64,000 nucleotides of DNA, taken from NCBI GenBank assembly GCA_903928685.1, contig CAIYRS010000077.1, forward strand, positions 1 through 64,000, given 5' to 3'. Made by a program: the position numbers and the translations under genes. The stretch comes from an uncultured Methylococcaceae bacterium (lineage in GTDB: Bacteria; Pseudomonadota; Gammaproteobacteria; Methylococcales; Methylomonadaceae). This document shows, in pieces, positions 17,591 through 26,904 of the stretch. The notes under the pieces were generated by a model. The model worked only from the letters and a program-made list of their open reading frames with translations. It ran no database searches and was not told the DNA's origin. Position 1 is the first letter of the stretch, and every line of letters starts with the position of its first letter.

Positions 17591-20341
17591 TCACCTCAAC
17601 CTGCGGGCTTGTTTTAGCGCGAAACTGGTGAACCATCCCCAGCTTTTCCATATTAAACACCCGCCAACGATGGCAGCTATTGCCCCGATTTCGTTACTGA
17701 CATGACCAAGGGCATGTTTAGCTAGGGAATGGAATTGAAAATGTGTCAGGTAAATAAACAGCGAAGAAGCTGCAATCATGTTTGTACAGTAAGCCAAAAT
17801 GTTCGGCAAACTGACTCGTTTGATAAAAAGCACAAAAACCATTGCCACAAGGGCGAAAATATTAAAATAGCCTATTGCCCACATGCTTATAGCTAAGGCG
17901 ATTAACGGTAATTTTTTTTGATAACTCTCCGCACAAACCATCGTTAATCCCAGAAAGAACAGCCATAGTTTCATGTGCGGCACTCTATGGTACAAATCGT
18001 TGGTATCCCAAAAATGATCGATAACACCGCCTAAAACAATAGAAACAATTAAGGCAGTGAATCCAAAAATATAGGGTTTATTTAGGGCGAAGGTTCGGAC
18101 TGGTTTGATCAAAAATAAAGCTATCAGAATGATATATATTTGAACAAGAATCTCGATAAACCAGTAAGTTAGCGCATGATCAAAATAGGGGGAAATGAAG
18201 TTACTGATAAGCAACGCGCTTTCCCAATGAAATTCCGAAAACACTTGCTGCAACAGTAAAATATATAAAAACACCGGTATAAAAATTTTGACGATGGTGT
18301 TGACGATAGGTTTGACGGTGTTTTTTTGACAAATGGAAGTAAGTTGATACGTTCCAAAACTGCACCCAGCCACCATAAACAGAGCATCAGTCGATCCGCT
18401 AATTGACAGCAGTTTAAAATGGTCTAGCACCACAAGAATGATTGAAATGGCGCGGACTAAAACAGTCGAGTAAATTTTGTGTAAAAAAAGTTTGCTGGTT
18501 TTTTTATTGTGCTTAACCAAATCCCCAATCGGCGTGTCTTCCCAGTTGTCTGGCAAATACCCCAATTTTTTCTCTATGACGATAGAGGCTTCAATAAATG
18601 ACAGGGAATCGCCACCAAGCTGAATAAATGATTGTTTAGGATCTATTTTTGCTAAAGAAAGCAGTCTCTTGAATTCTGGTATCAAACCATTTGCTTCATC
18701 ACTGTCATCGGACAATTCATCGCTGTCTTCACTGTCGCCCTGATTGTTGCCGAGTTGGATCAGTCGGCTACGATCCAGCTTGCCGTTTGGTAGTAACGGT
18801 AAGTCATCAAGATAGATAAATCTTGATGGCACCATATAGGCTGGCAGTTTTTGGGCAAGATTTGATTTTAATTGGGCTGTGGTGGTGTCTTGTTCGCCAC
18901 CATTAACAATAACGTAGGCAACCAAGATATTTTCGCCGTTCGGCAGGCTTTGCGGCAGTACCGCTACATTTTTAATGAGGGATTCATTCTGAATCGCTTT
19001 AACCACTTCGCCCAGCTCAATTCTAAATCCCCTAATCTTGACTTGATCGTCAATCCGTCCTTTGATAACCACCGCGCCATCGTCGCGATAATAGCCATAG
19101 TCACCTGTCCGGTATAATAAATCGCTGCTGTCGTCGCTGAAGGGCGATTTGACAAAACAGCTTGAAGTCAGCATTTCGTCATTCAAATAACCTAATGACA
19201 AGTATTTCGTCCTGATACATATCTCACCGGATGCTTTTATATCGGATAGGCTGAAATCTTCTTTAAGAACCAGAATCTGCACATCGGCTATGCCTCGCCC
19301 TATGGGGATTTCGCTTAAATCTTCCGCCTTATCAATAACATGATAAGCCATCGCTTGCGGTGTTTCCGTTGTGCCGTAAAAATTGACCATTGATACTTTG
19401 GGCGCAACCTGTCTGAGTTCGTTGACATGTAAAGCCCGCAGGACATCGCCGCCAGAAAATACCATACGCAGCTCAGGCAGTGATTTATGGCCTTCTGCGC
19501 CTGCACACAACAGCCTAATCATTTGTGGCGTTAAATGGGTAAAGTTAATTTTAGAGCTAAAAAACCAGTTAAACAGCTTTATCCCGTTAGCGATGATGTC
19601 ATGTTCAGGGATATTAATTTCGCCACCTATCGATAGCGGTACAAAAATATCCCTTAAAATAGGGTCGTGGCTTAAGCCTGAAATCATCGAAAATCTGTCG
19701 CCAGATTTAGGTTTAAATGTGTTTTTATAGAAATCGACAAAATGTACCAAAGGCGAATGACCCGTCTTGATACATTTTGGTTTGCCAGTCGTGCCAGAGG
19801 TAAATAGCAAATAAGCAACGTTGTTGTCGCTACCTTCTGGAATGATTTCTTCACTGTTGTTAGCAAGCTCATGCAGCTTATCCATGCTGACGGCAAGAAT
19901 GTCGGTGCTGTTATAAGTTGTAAATAACCGCTTCAGTTCCTTTTCTTCGGTGTCAATTCCTATGATAAAAGCAGGATCAATTAGATCGGTTAACTGTTTG
20001 ATTTTTTCATCGGGATAAGCGGAATCAATCACCACAAATGTAAAATTAGCCCGACTGCACGATAAGATTGAAATAACTAATGAGGCTGATCGTTTGCCGT
20101 ATAGGGCAATGATCCTGTTTCTGCTACTTGGTTTTGACAGTAAATGACTGGCAAGCGCCTTGCTTAAAGCATCGACTTCTTGATAACTCAGTACGCTTAA
20201 TGAATCGCGTATGGCAATGGATGAGGGCTGGTTTTTACATGTTTCCAAAAACAGATCATGAATTTTTTTCCCTGTAATCATATCCTGAACAGGAATATTT
20301 ACATCAGGACGCATATCAAAGGTTTCGGAATTTATTTTCAT
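17591..20341 (-). CDS. NRPS-like adenylation-carrier protein fused to a membrane domain
   Basis: 916 aa. Residues about 25-525 form an adenylation domain with A3 LLFTSGTTGKPK (178-189), A5 NFYGTTETP (320-328), A7 YRTGDYG (410-416), A8 RGFRIELGE (437-445) and A10 LPNGKLDR with Lys521. An acidic linker follows (532-550), then a carrier domain with GGDSLS (phosphopantetheine Ser579). From about residue 620 there are ten or so membrane segments resembling an acyltransferase-3 type module. No condensation domain is present. It probably activates an amino or hydroxy acid, holds it on the carrier and passes it to a membrane-bound acceptor. The substrate is not readable from the motifs alone. Confidence 0.85.
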   Translation of the reverse strand: MKINSETFDMRPDVNIPVQDMITGKKIHDLFLETCKNQPSSIAIRDSLSVLSYQEVDALSKALASHLLSKPSSRNRIIALYGKRSASLVISILSCSRANFTFVVIDSAYPDEKIKQLTDLIDPAFIIGIDTEEKELKRLFTTYNSTDILAVSMDKLHELANNSEEIIPEGSDNNVAYLLFTSGTTGKPKCIKTGHSPLVHFVDFYKNTFKPKSGDRFSMISGLSHDPILRDIFVPLSIGGEINIPEHDIIANGIKLFNWFFSSKINFTHLTPQMIRLLCAGAEGHKSLPELRMVFSGGDVLRALHVNELRQVAPKVSMVNFYGTTETPQAMAYHVIDKAEDLSEIPIGRGIADVQILVLKEDFSLSDIKASGEICIRTKYLSLGYLNDEMLTSSCFVKSPFSDDSSDLLYRTGDYGYYRDDGAVVIKGRIDDQVKIRGFRIELGEVVKAIQNESLIKNVAVLPQSLPNGENILVAYVIVNGGEQDTTTAQLKSNLAQKLPAYMVPSRFIYLDDLPLLPNGKLDRSRLIQLGNNQGDSEDSDELSDDSDEANGLIPEFKRLLSLAKIDPKQSFIQLGGDSLSFIEASIVIEKKLGYLPDNWEDTPIGDLVKHNKKTSKLFLHKIYSTVLVRAISIILVVLDHFKLLSISGSTDALFMVAGCSFGTYQLTSICQKNTVKPIVNTIVKIFIPVFLYILLLQQVFSEFHWESALLISNFISPYFDHALTYWFIEILVQIYIILIALFLIKPVRTFALNKPYIFGFTALIVSIVLGGVIDHFWDTNDLYHRVPHMKLWLFFLGLTMVCAESYQKKLPLIALAISMWAIGYFNIFALVAMVFVLFIKRVSLPNILAYCTNMIAASSLFIYLTHFQFHSLAKHALGHVSNEIGAIAAIVGGCLIWKSWGWFTSFALKQARRLR

Positions 20342-20678
20342 AATAGCTGCCCTCGTTTTAAATTACAGTGTTGAAATACAATTATTAATTGTTTAGTCCC
20401 GTATTCAATTGGAATGAATTGGCAGAAAAATATTCGGCTTCGTATCGTACCACTGAAACGCGGCATAAAATGCGTCAAAAAAAACAGTCTTGAAAACCAT
20501 GTTTTATCATACCCAAATCTATAGAGAAATTATCATTACTTCCCTACGATTTTTGCAGGCATTGAAGCACTAATGCTTTTTTAAATGTAGTCTAAAGAGG
20601 GTATGTTAGCTATATTTATTCTCAGTTTATTAAAACAGCTATTAATCATTGGCTTATCTACTTATCAAAATAATCCCC
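20342..20678. promoter_or_regulatory. Divergent promoter region
   Basis: AT-rich gap between the adenylation fusion gene (minus) and the C13 peptidase gene (plus). It should hold both promoters, but I cannot pick out convincing -35/-10 pairs or an operator. GAGGGCAGCT before the minus-strand ATG is its ribosome site. Confidence 0.4.
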
Positions 20679-22040
20679 ATGAAAAAACTCTTAAGCGATT
20701 GCCTAAAAAACCTGCAAATGGGTTTGCGTGTGTGCTGTTTTTTACCTGTTACTACCAGCCAATTTGTCATCAATAGCGATCAATTGGTAGCCCTGATATT
20801 ATTGGATTTTCTGTTGGCGAATGGCTTAGATTGCTTATTGGCATTGCCTGATCCGGTTTTTGATAGCTACGCACTGCCGACTTATGCTTTAGGGCAATTG
20901 GCGTTTTTACTGCAAGCTTATGTCATTGCCAAGCTGTGGAAAAAAGCCAGCTTATTTTTGACCTTATCGGTGCTGGCTTTAGCGGTGTCGCCGTTATTAC
21001 AAGGGCTAATCCATTGGGATTATTATCTGGAGCGCGGCAAAGACTTACCGGATTCAAATTATGTTTGGTGGGCGGGGATCATCAGTTTTTATAGCATAGT
21101 GGTTTTGGGGCGCAGCATTTATATAGCGGCAAACCGCAAAAAGTTTTTAACCGCAGTTTTTGTCTTAGTCACTTTGGCAGCGGCTTCGGCGGAATTTGCC
21201 TATTTCGGCGATTACCAAAAATTCTGGAATAGTGATGAATCTGAAGAACAAGCGGAAGCCGATCCGTGGTTGGAATACCGCAACATGGATGCCGAACAAT
21301 TGATGTACCAGCAGCCATCGTTATTGGCGAAAACCTTGGCGGCATTACAAGCCCAGCAGCCAAGCAAAGCCGAGTGGTTTTTTGTCGGCTTTGCGGGGTA
21401 TGCCACGGAAGATGTGTTTTCCAAAGAAGTCAACTTCGCCAAGACTTTAGTGGATAAGCAATTTGCTACTGCCGGGCATTCGCTGAATCTCATCAACCAT
21501 TTAAAAACCCGCGACACCATTCCGTTGGCAACTGCGACCAATCTTGCCGCCAGTTTAAAACACCTTGGCGGCCTGATGGATAAAGACAATGATGTGTTGA
21601 TGTTGTACTTAACCAGCCACGGCTCAAAGCAGCATCAATTAAAAGTCAGTTTTTGGCCGTTGGCCTTAAACGACATTACCCCCAAATCCTTACACGAAAT
21701 GCTGGATGCGGCGGGCATAAAATGGCGGGTGTTGCTGGTTTCTTCCTGTTATTCAGGTGGCTATATCAATGAATTAGCCAACGATACCACCGTGGTTGCC
21801 ACTGCGTCGGCAGCCGATAAAACCTCATTCGGTTGCGGCAGCGAATCTGAATTCACTTATTTTGGCGAAGCCTTGTTTAAAGATGCCTTAGCGCAGCAGC
21901 CGTCAATCATCAAAGCCTTACAACAAGCCCAGCAAGCGATTGGCGAACGGGAAAAACGCGAGCAACAAGAGCCATCGTTGCCGCAGTTGTCGGTGGGTAA
22001 ATTGATTGCCGCTAAGCTGGATAATTTAGTGGCTAATTGA
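20679..22040 (+). CDS. Membrane-anchored C13 (legumain/GPI-transamidase-like) peptidase
   Basis: 453 aa from ATG at 20679; an upstream in-frame TTG at 20649 is less likely. The N-terminal third has about five hydrophobic segments. The C-terminal half is a caspase-like C13 domain with the catalytic histidine in YLTSHGS (about His313) and the catalytic cysteine in VSSCYSGGY (about Cys357), followed by ATASAADKTSFGCG. Bacterial C13 proteins of this type are poorly characterised. It is divergent from the adenylation-carrier gene and may process an envelope protein. Its C-terminus is rich in glutamine and glutamate. Confidence 0.8.
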   Translation: MKKLLSDCLKNLQMGLRVCCFLPVTTSQFVINSDQLVALILLDFLLANGLDCLLALPDPVFDSYALPTYALGQLAFLLQAYVIAKLWKKASLFLTLSVLALAVSPLLQGLIHWDYYLERGKDLPDSNYVWWAGIISFYSIVVLGRSIYIAANRKKFLTAVFVLVTLAAASAEFAYFGDYQKFWNSDESEEQAEADPWLEYRNMDAEQLMYQQPSLLAKTLAALQAQQPSKAEWFFVGFAGYATEDVFSKEVNFAKTLVDKQFATAGHSLNLINHLKTRDTIPLATATNLAASLKHLGGLMDKDNDVLMLYLTSHGSKQHQLKVSFWPLALNDITPKSLHEMLDAAGIKWRVLLVSSCYSGGYINELANDTTVVATASAADKTSFGCGSESEFTYFGEALFKDALAQQPSIIKALQQAQQAIGEREKREQQEPSLPQLSVGKLIAAKLDNLVAN

Positions 22041-22085
22041 ATGTTGTGCTCGTTCCGAAGCTACATCGTATTGGATGCTAGAAAC

Positions 22086-22165
22086 GTAGGTCGGGTTAGT
22101 GATAGCGTAACCCGACGCACTCAGCATTCAAAATGTCGGGTTACGCTATCGCTAACCCGACCTAC
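22086..22165. repeat. 80-bp palindrome (gtaggtcgggtta...)
   Basis: 31-bp arms gtaggtcgggtta...aacccgac and their complement with one mismatch enclose an 18-nt centre. It follows the C13 peptidase stop and precedes the convergent MATE gene, so it may act as a bidirectional terminator. A partial match (gggttacgctatcg) occurs at 55605-55618. Confidence 0.7.
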
Positions 22166-22231
22166 CCATATGCAATCCTGTCGATCCTTTGTTGTTCGTG
22201 TCTTTTCGTGTTTTTCGTGGACAAATTACGC

Positions 22232-23536
22232 TTAACCAACCTCAACTTTCCATTTCCCCGTCCCCACAGCAAACCATTTCCCCAAGGCTTTAAATAGCGT
22301 TGATATGCCAATCACCCACCAAACCGCCGCTGCGCCGTAACCAAAATAAATGGCAAACAACCAGCTAAATGGAATCCGCAAAAAATTAACGGGCGCAGAC
22401 CACAACAGGATGGATTTGGTTTTGCCCGCACCGCTCAGCACACCTTCTGCCAAGGCTTCATAAGCAATGAATAATTGCGAGAACGCCAAAATTTGCGCGT
22501 AACGCACCGCTTCGGCTAATACCAGCGGGTCTTGGGTAAAAAAACCGCACAGCAGATTGGCGCCAAAAAAGAAAATAGCCGTTATCACCAAACCCAAAAC
22601 CGTCAGCAACTTAAACGCCAATTTGATGGCTTGGATGGCTTCGGGGACTTTGCCTGCACCTAAGCTGCGCCCGACAATACTGGCAATACCCATAGAAAAT
22701 CCCCAAAACACCGGCCAAGTAAAACCTTCCAAGGCTGAGAAACCAATGCCCAAAGCGGCATTCACTGGCGCACCTAACGGAGAAATCACCCAATGCAACA
22801 TGGCGGCGTAAACACTGGCGAACATTAACGTCCCCCAGCACATCGGCAAACCAATCTTGGCGATTTTTAATACCGTGCGGTTAAGCAGAAAATTCCGGGC
22901 GCGAAATGGGTGGCTGCGGTTTAGTAACAGTAAGCCGATAAATAAAGCTACCGCTTGGCTAAGTCCGGTCGCCATCGCTGAGCCGCCGATGCCGTAATCC
23001 AGTTGATAAATGCAAATTGGGTTTAAGACGATATTTAAAACCGTGGCGATCACTTGCAGCAATAGCACCGTGCGGGTTCGTCCATAAGCAATAAAAATGG
23101 CGTTGACCGTGGGCATGATGGCTTGCGGCAAGCAATACACCGCGTGCCAATGTAAAAAAGCCGTCGCTTGTTTGGCGACGTTTTCCCCTAAACCCAGCAA
23201 TTGCGTCAGCGCCGGAGCAAATAAATAGCTTAACGTTAAAACCATCGCCCCCAGCAACAGCGCCCCGGTTAAGGCATTGCCAATCAATTGTTGTTGCTCT
23301 TGTTCGCGGTTGCCGCCCACGGCTTTGGCAATCAGGGAAATACTACCAGCGGAAATGATGGCATAAGCGGCGTAATAGGCAATCAATATAAAAGTACAAG
23401 CCGCAATAGCAGCTTGCGCCTCCACGCCCAACCATTGCACCGCGTGTTGGTCGATAACACGGTAAGCGTTATCAAGCATAGCCGACAACGCAACAGGCAA
23501 GGTGAGGGCGATCAGTTGTTTACTGCGGATAGTCAT
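22232..23536 (-). CDS. MATE-family multidrug/metabolite exporter
   Basis: 434 aa, about 12 membrane segments in two homologous halves, consistent with Na+ or H+ coupled MATE exporters. The opening IALTLPVALSAMLDNAYRVI and the internal FIAYGRTRTVLLLQVIATVL...PICIYQLDYGIGGSAMAT pattern (the N-P-...-G-x-G-x-A-T region) are typical. ATG at 23536. It is convergent with the C13 peptidase. Substrate unknown; it could export the product of the neighbouring adenylation cluster, but nothing shows that directly. Confidence 0.85.
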   Translation of the reverse strand: MTIRSKQLIALTLPVALSAMLDNAYRVIDQHAVQWLGVEAQAAIAACTFILIAYYAAYAIISAGSISLIAKAVGGNREQEQQQLIGNALTGALLLGAMVLTLSYLFAPALTQLLGLGENVAKQATAFLHWHAVYCLPQAIMPTVNAIFIAYGRTRTVLLLQVIATVLNIVLNPICIYQLDYGIGGSAMATGLSQAVALFIGLLLLNRSHPFRARNFLLNRTVLKIAKIGLPMCWGTLMFASVYAAMLHWVISPLGAPVNAALGIGFSALEGFTWPVFWGFSMGIASIVGRSLGAGKVPEAIQAIKLAFKLLTVLGLVITAIFFFGANLLCGFFTQDPLVLAEAVRYAQILAFSQLFIAYEALAEGVLSGAGKTKSILLWSAPVNFLRIPFSWLFAIYFGYGAAAVWWVIGISTLFKALGKWFAVGTGKWKVEVG

Positions 23537-23634
23537 GGTGTGCAGGTTAATGGCTAGTTGGGCTAGCTAATAAACCCAGTTGAGGGGGAATAGTCAAATC
23601 GGTGTGGGTTTATTTTCGAGTTGGGTGAAGCAAG

Positions 23635-23792
23635 GTAGGGTGTATAAGCGAAGCGCCATACACCGAATTGTGAATAGACAACACGCCATGTAGGGTCAAT
23701 TCATGACAGGAATGAATAACGGGGAGCGGTAAATTCGTTTGCAGTGATTGCAATCCCGATGCGGTGTATGACGCTTCGCTTATACACCCTAC
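23635..23792. mobile_element. MITE-like element, 158 bp, copy 1
   Basis: It starts gtagggtgtataagcgaagc and ends with the inverted complement; the terminal inverted repeats are 31 bp with one mismatch here. It matches 24952-25109 over its whole length with about ten differences. There is no coding capacity. Both copies are preceded by agcaag. Confidence 0.85.
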
Positions 23793-23824
23793 GGGCCTAC
23801 GGGTCAGGTTTGGAGTTTTTTAGT

Positions 23825-24009
23825 TTGGGGTTTGGTGGTTTCGGAAGGCAATTTGGGTGGTTTTTTATGTAGGGTGGGCAAACAGCTTTATCGTTTGCCC
23901 ACCATCATATGCCGATACAGTGGTGGGCAGAAAAGCGTTGCCCACCCTACCCGGCTTGGGGTTTGGCGGTTTCGGCGACAGTTTTGGGTGATTTTTTGCG
24001 TAGGGTGGG
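23825..24009. repeat. 54-bp direct repeats flanking a REP palindrome
   Basis: Segments 23825-23878 and 23956-24009 are direct repeats (ttggggtttggyggtttcgg...tagggtggg). Between them sits the palindromic unit 23869-23950. The arrangement points to tandem duplication of a REP unit with its flank. Confidence 0.65.
23869..23950. repeat. REP palindrome (gtagggtgggca...)
   Basis: The arms gtagggtgggca and tgcccaccctac enclose inner inverted segments. The unit gggcagaaaagcgttgccca recurs next to both RAYT relics (43448-43479 and 47044-47128), so it probably belongs to the REP family mobilised by that transposase. Confidence 0.7.
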
Positions 24010-24050
24010 AATAGGTGATAGGCCGGGGGCGAACAATAAGCGATAGCAGT

Positions 24051-24758
24051 TCATTGTGGCACCTTCAGAACTTGGCCAAATTGCGGCTTGTATATTAGTA
24101 CGCGCTCATAAGGTGAGCCTAGTGGTTGTTCCCCGATTGGCCACTTCAGTTCCTGATCTTGCGCGGGATCCCTAAAGTCGACGACGAGCAAGAGCCAATA
24201 AGCATCGCATTTTTCGTAGTTGGTTAGCTTATGCGTCTTTTCGGCAACGATCTCTCGGATGCGCTCAACTGAAAGGAACGGGACAGAGGAAGTCTGCGAG
24301 GAGCGCCATAGGGCATCAGGGTACTCGTCCGAGTTGCAGTAAACGAAGCGTAGTTCTGGTATGTGCTTAAAGAGGATGGGACTCAGTTGTGAAGATGGCT
24401 TGTTCTCAACCTGCATCGCAAGTGCAGCAATGGCTTTTGCTACAGGGCCAATCTTGGTTATTGGGTTTTGAGGTTGAAAATCAACTGTCAGTTCGATTCG
24501 TTTTCCACCATTCGCCTGATGCAAAGCCTGTGCTTGCTCAATGACTTGTTTACGGCGAGGTCGCTGAACTTGCTCGCTGGCAGGATCTGAACCATTCGAT
24601 ATGTACAGGTTGGCAATTTCAACCCCTACTTTAAGTGGCCCCCGAATAAGCACATCAGGCTTGTCCTTGAACTCAACGACGCCAGATGGCAGTGGGTAAT
24701 GCTTCTGGAACTGCTCGAAGTAGTGCTGCTCAATTGCTTGGTTGCTGAGTTTTGCCAT
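24051..24758 (-). CDS. Hypothetical protein, possible PD-(D/E)XK-like fold
   Basis: 235 aa, no family recognised with confidence. The segment KPDVLIRGPLKVGVEIANLY (about residues 33-52) has the spacing of a nuclease-type PD...E-x-A motif, but the final lysine is replaced. RRKQVIEQAQALHQANGG is a charged helix, and SVERIREIVAEKTHKL with VVDFRDPAQD follows. It may be a restriction-like nuclease or a catalytically inert relative. It is solitary, flanked by the two 158-bp mobile elements. Confidence 0.5.
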   Translation of the reverse strand: MAKLSNQAIEQHYFEQFQKHYPLPSGVVEFKDKPDVLIRGPLKVGVEIANLYISNGSDPASEQVQRPRRKQVIEQAQALHQANGGKRIELTVDFQPQNPITKIGPVAKAIAALAMQVENKPSSQLSPILFKHIPELRFVYCNSDEYPDALWRSSQTSSVPFLSVERIREIVAEKTHKLTNYEKCDAYWLLLVVDFRDPAQDQELKWPIGEQPLGSPYERVLIYKPQFGQVLKVPQ

Positions 24759-24951
24759 AAAAGTCTAACGTTGAGTAGACATCCTAATTGACGTAAAAAA
24801 CGTCAAAAGTTTACCTATAAATTTTTAAAATATTAAAACTCATTTGTTTTCATTTTCTTAGCAACATTTAGAATGACCTAAAAAAGCTAGATTACACTTC
24901 AGGCGAATCAAACAACAGCTTTGTTTTTGCTTTTTTGTGCAGCCCAGCAAG

Positions 24952-25109
24952 GTAGGGTGTATAAGCGAAGCGCCATACACCGAATTGTGAATAGACAACA
25001 CGCCATGTAGGGTCAATTTATGGCAGGAATAAATAACGGGGAGCGGTAATCCGTTTGCAGTGATTGGCAATTTCGATGCGGTGTATGGCGCTTCGCTTAT
25101 ACACCCTAC
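24952..25109. mobile_element. MITE-like element, 158 bp, copy 2
   Basis: Full-length second copy of 23635-23792, here with perfect 31-bp terminal inverted repeats. It fills the gap between the hypothetical gene and the end of selO, placing the two copies on either side of the 235-aa gene. The rest of 24759-25143 is AT-rich with no gene. Confidence 0.85.
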
Positions 25110-25143
25110 GGACTGTCGTCGGCACATCCTACAATTACCGCAA

Positions 25144-26742
25144 TCAAGAACTACAAGACAACATCGAGCATCCTGCTTTATGCCTTGCCCAATCCGGGCG
25201 TTTTTCTGCGTAGCTTTGTTTGTCTGGCTGCTCATCGTATGGGTGGCGCAGCAGTTCTAATAAATCCAAAACCATCGTATTGTCGCCTTGTTCAGCCAGG
25301 TCGATGGCTTGTTGCGCCAGATAATTTCGCAACACATATTTTGGGTTGACGGCATCCATTTGCTGGCGGCGGCTGGCTTCGGGCTGGGCGTCGGTTTGTA
25401 GTCGCTGGATATAAACGCGCAACCATGCGGCTAAACGGGTTTGATAATCGGCGCTTAGCGTTTCTGGCAGATAAAAAGCATTTGCCAGTGGGGCGATTAG
25501 CGCGTCGTCGGTTAAGCCGAGGTCTAATGGCAGCTTTGCCAGTTGCCGATAAAAAATCGGCATATCGGTTTCTGCCATTTGCAAAATGCTGAGTAATTCG
25601 GTGCATAAGTCATTATCGGTTGCAGTTGCAAAAGCTTTTAAGCCCAATTTATTAGCCATCATCGCTTGCCAGCCGCTTTCAAAATGGTCTTTGTAGGTTT
25701 TTAGCGCTTGCTGCAAAGGCTCTACTTCGTCGATTAACGGGAAAATGGCATTCGCCAGTTGCGCCAAATTCCAATAGGCAATGGACGGTTGGTTGCCGTA
25801 ACGGTAACGGCGTCCGCCAGCATCGGTGGTGTTGGGTGTCCAATTCAAATCGAAATTTTCCAGCCAGCCGTAAGGGCCGTAGTCGATGGTTAATCCCAAA
25901 ATCGACATATTGTCGGTGTTCATTACGCCGTGGACAAAACCGACCCGCTGCCAATGCACAATCATGGTGGCGGTGCGTTGGCATACTTCGCTAAACCACG
26001 CTAGATAGGTGGCGGTGGAGGGTTCGCCCAAGTGCGGAAAATCGGTGCGGATGGTGAAATCTAGCAGTTGCTTTAACACGTTAATTTCGCCACGCGAACT
26101 GAATAACTCAAAATTACCAAAGCGGGTAAAAGACGGCGCAACCCGGCAGACTACCGCGCCGGGTTCCAGTTTGGGATTGCCATCGTAGAACATATCCCGC
26201 AGGACTTTTTCACCCGTGTTGATGACTGACAACGCGCGGGTGGTTGGTACGCCCAAGTGGTGCATGGCTTCGCTGCATAAAAATTCGCGGATGGAGGAGC
26301 GCAACACCGCTAAGCCGTCGGCACGACGCGAATAGGGCGTAGGTCCCGCGCCTTTTAATTGCAAGGCCCAATGTTCGCCGCGTTGGTTTTGCAGTTCGCC
26401 TAAATTAATCGCCCGCCCATCACCCAATTGCCCCGCCCAATTACCAAACTGATGACCGCCATAACACATGGCGTAGCTTTCCATGCCATTTGCCAAGCGG
26501 TTGCCAGCAAACACTTGCAGGAAATCTTCCGACTGGCAAACGCTATCCGGCAAATCTAGTAGGGCAGCTGTTTCTGGCGAATACGCCACTAATTGCGGCT
26601 CGCTGACGGCGGTCGGTAACACCTTGGAATAACACGCTTCGCTGACTTGGCGCGGCAAATTGATGTTTTCAGTATCGCCGGGTAGTTCGCGTAAAAAGCG
26701 GTTGTCGAAGTGTAAATTATCTAAAGGGGAGGTGGTAATCAT
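25144..26742 (-). CDS. selO: Protein adenylyltransferase SelO (YdiU)
   Basis: 532 aa pseudokinase-fold AMPylase that transfers AMP to hydroxyl side chains of proteins and is linked to redox stress. Visible family blocks are FAGNRLANGMESYAMCYGGH (N-lobe), GAGPTPYSRRADGLAVLRSS, VPTTRALSVI, FVHGVMNTDNMS (active-site loop with Asn and Asp) and DYGPYGWLENFD. The C-terminus ends in CSS, the cysteine form of the selenocysteine tail of eukaryotic SelO. ATG at 26742. A solitary gene. I see no defect. Confidence 0.93.
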   Translation of the reverse strand: MITTSPLDNLHFDNRFLRELPGDTENINLPRQVSEACYSKVLPTAVSEPQLVAYSPETAALLDLPDSVCQSEDFLQVFAGNRLANGMESYAMCYGGHQFGNWAGQLGDGRAINLGELQNQRGEHWALQLKGAGPTPYSRRADGLAVLRSSIREFLCSEAMHHLGVPTTRALSVINTGEKVLRDMFYDGNPKLEPGAVVCRVAPSFTRFGNFELFSSRGEINVLKQLLDFTIRTDFPHLGEPSTATYLAWFSEVCQRTATMIVHWQRVGFVHGVMNTDNMSILGLTIDYGPYGWLENFDLNWTPNTTDAGGRRYRYGNQPSIAYWNLAQLANAIFPLIDEVEPLQQALKTYKDHFESGWQAMMANKLGLKAFATATDNDLCTELLSILQMAETDMPIFYRQLAKLPLDLGLTDDALIAPLANAFYLPETLSADYQTRLAAWLRVYIQRLQTDAQPEASRRQQMDAVNPKYVLRNYLAQQAIDLAEQGDNTMVLDLLELLRHPYDEQPDKQSYAEKRPDWARHKAGCSMLSCSS

Positions 26743-26904
26743 AGTAAAGACAAAGTGATTTGGAAATAAAGTAAATTCATAATGTTAGTGTTTTTTGACA
26801 TCCATTTTTTATGAAATTCGCACATTATGATTTGAAAAAAAGCAATATGAGTACGATTTCCCTATTTTGCCTTAATGAATTGCCATTTATAGCCTATACC
26901 ACAG

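Noticed and set aside
23600-25110. Possible CRISPR array
   Set aside because: Only two widely spaced copies of a 158-bp inverted-repeat element; no short regular direct repeats with spacers anywhere in the window.
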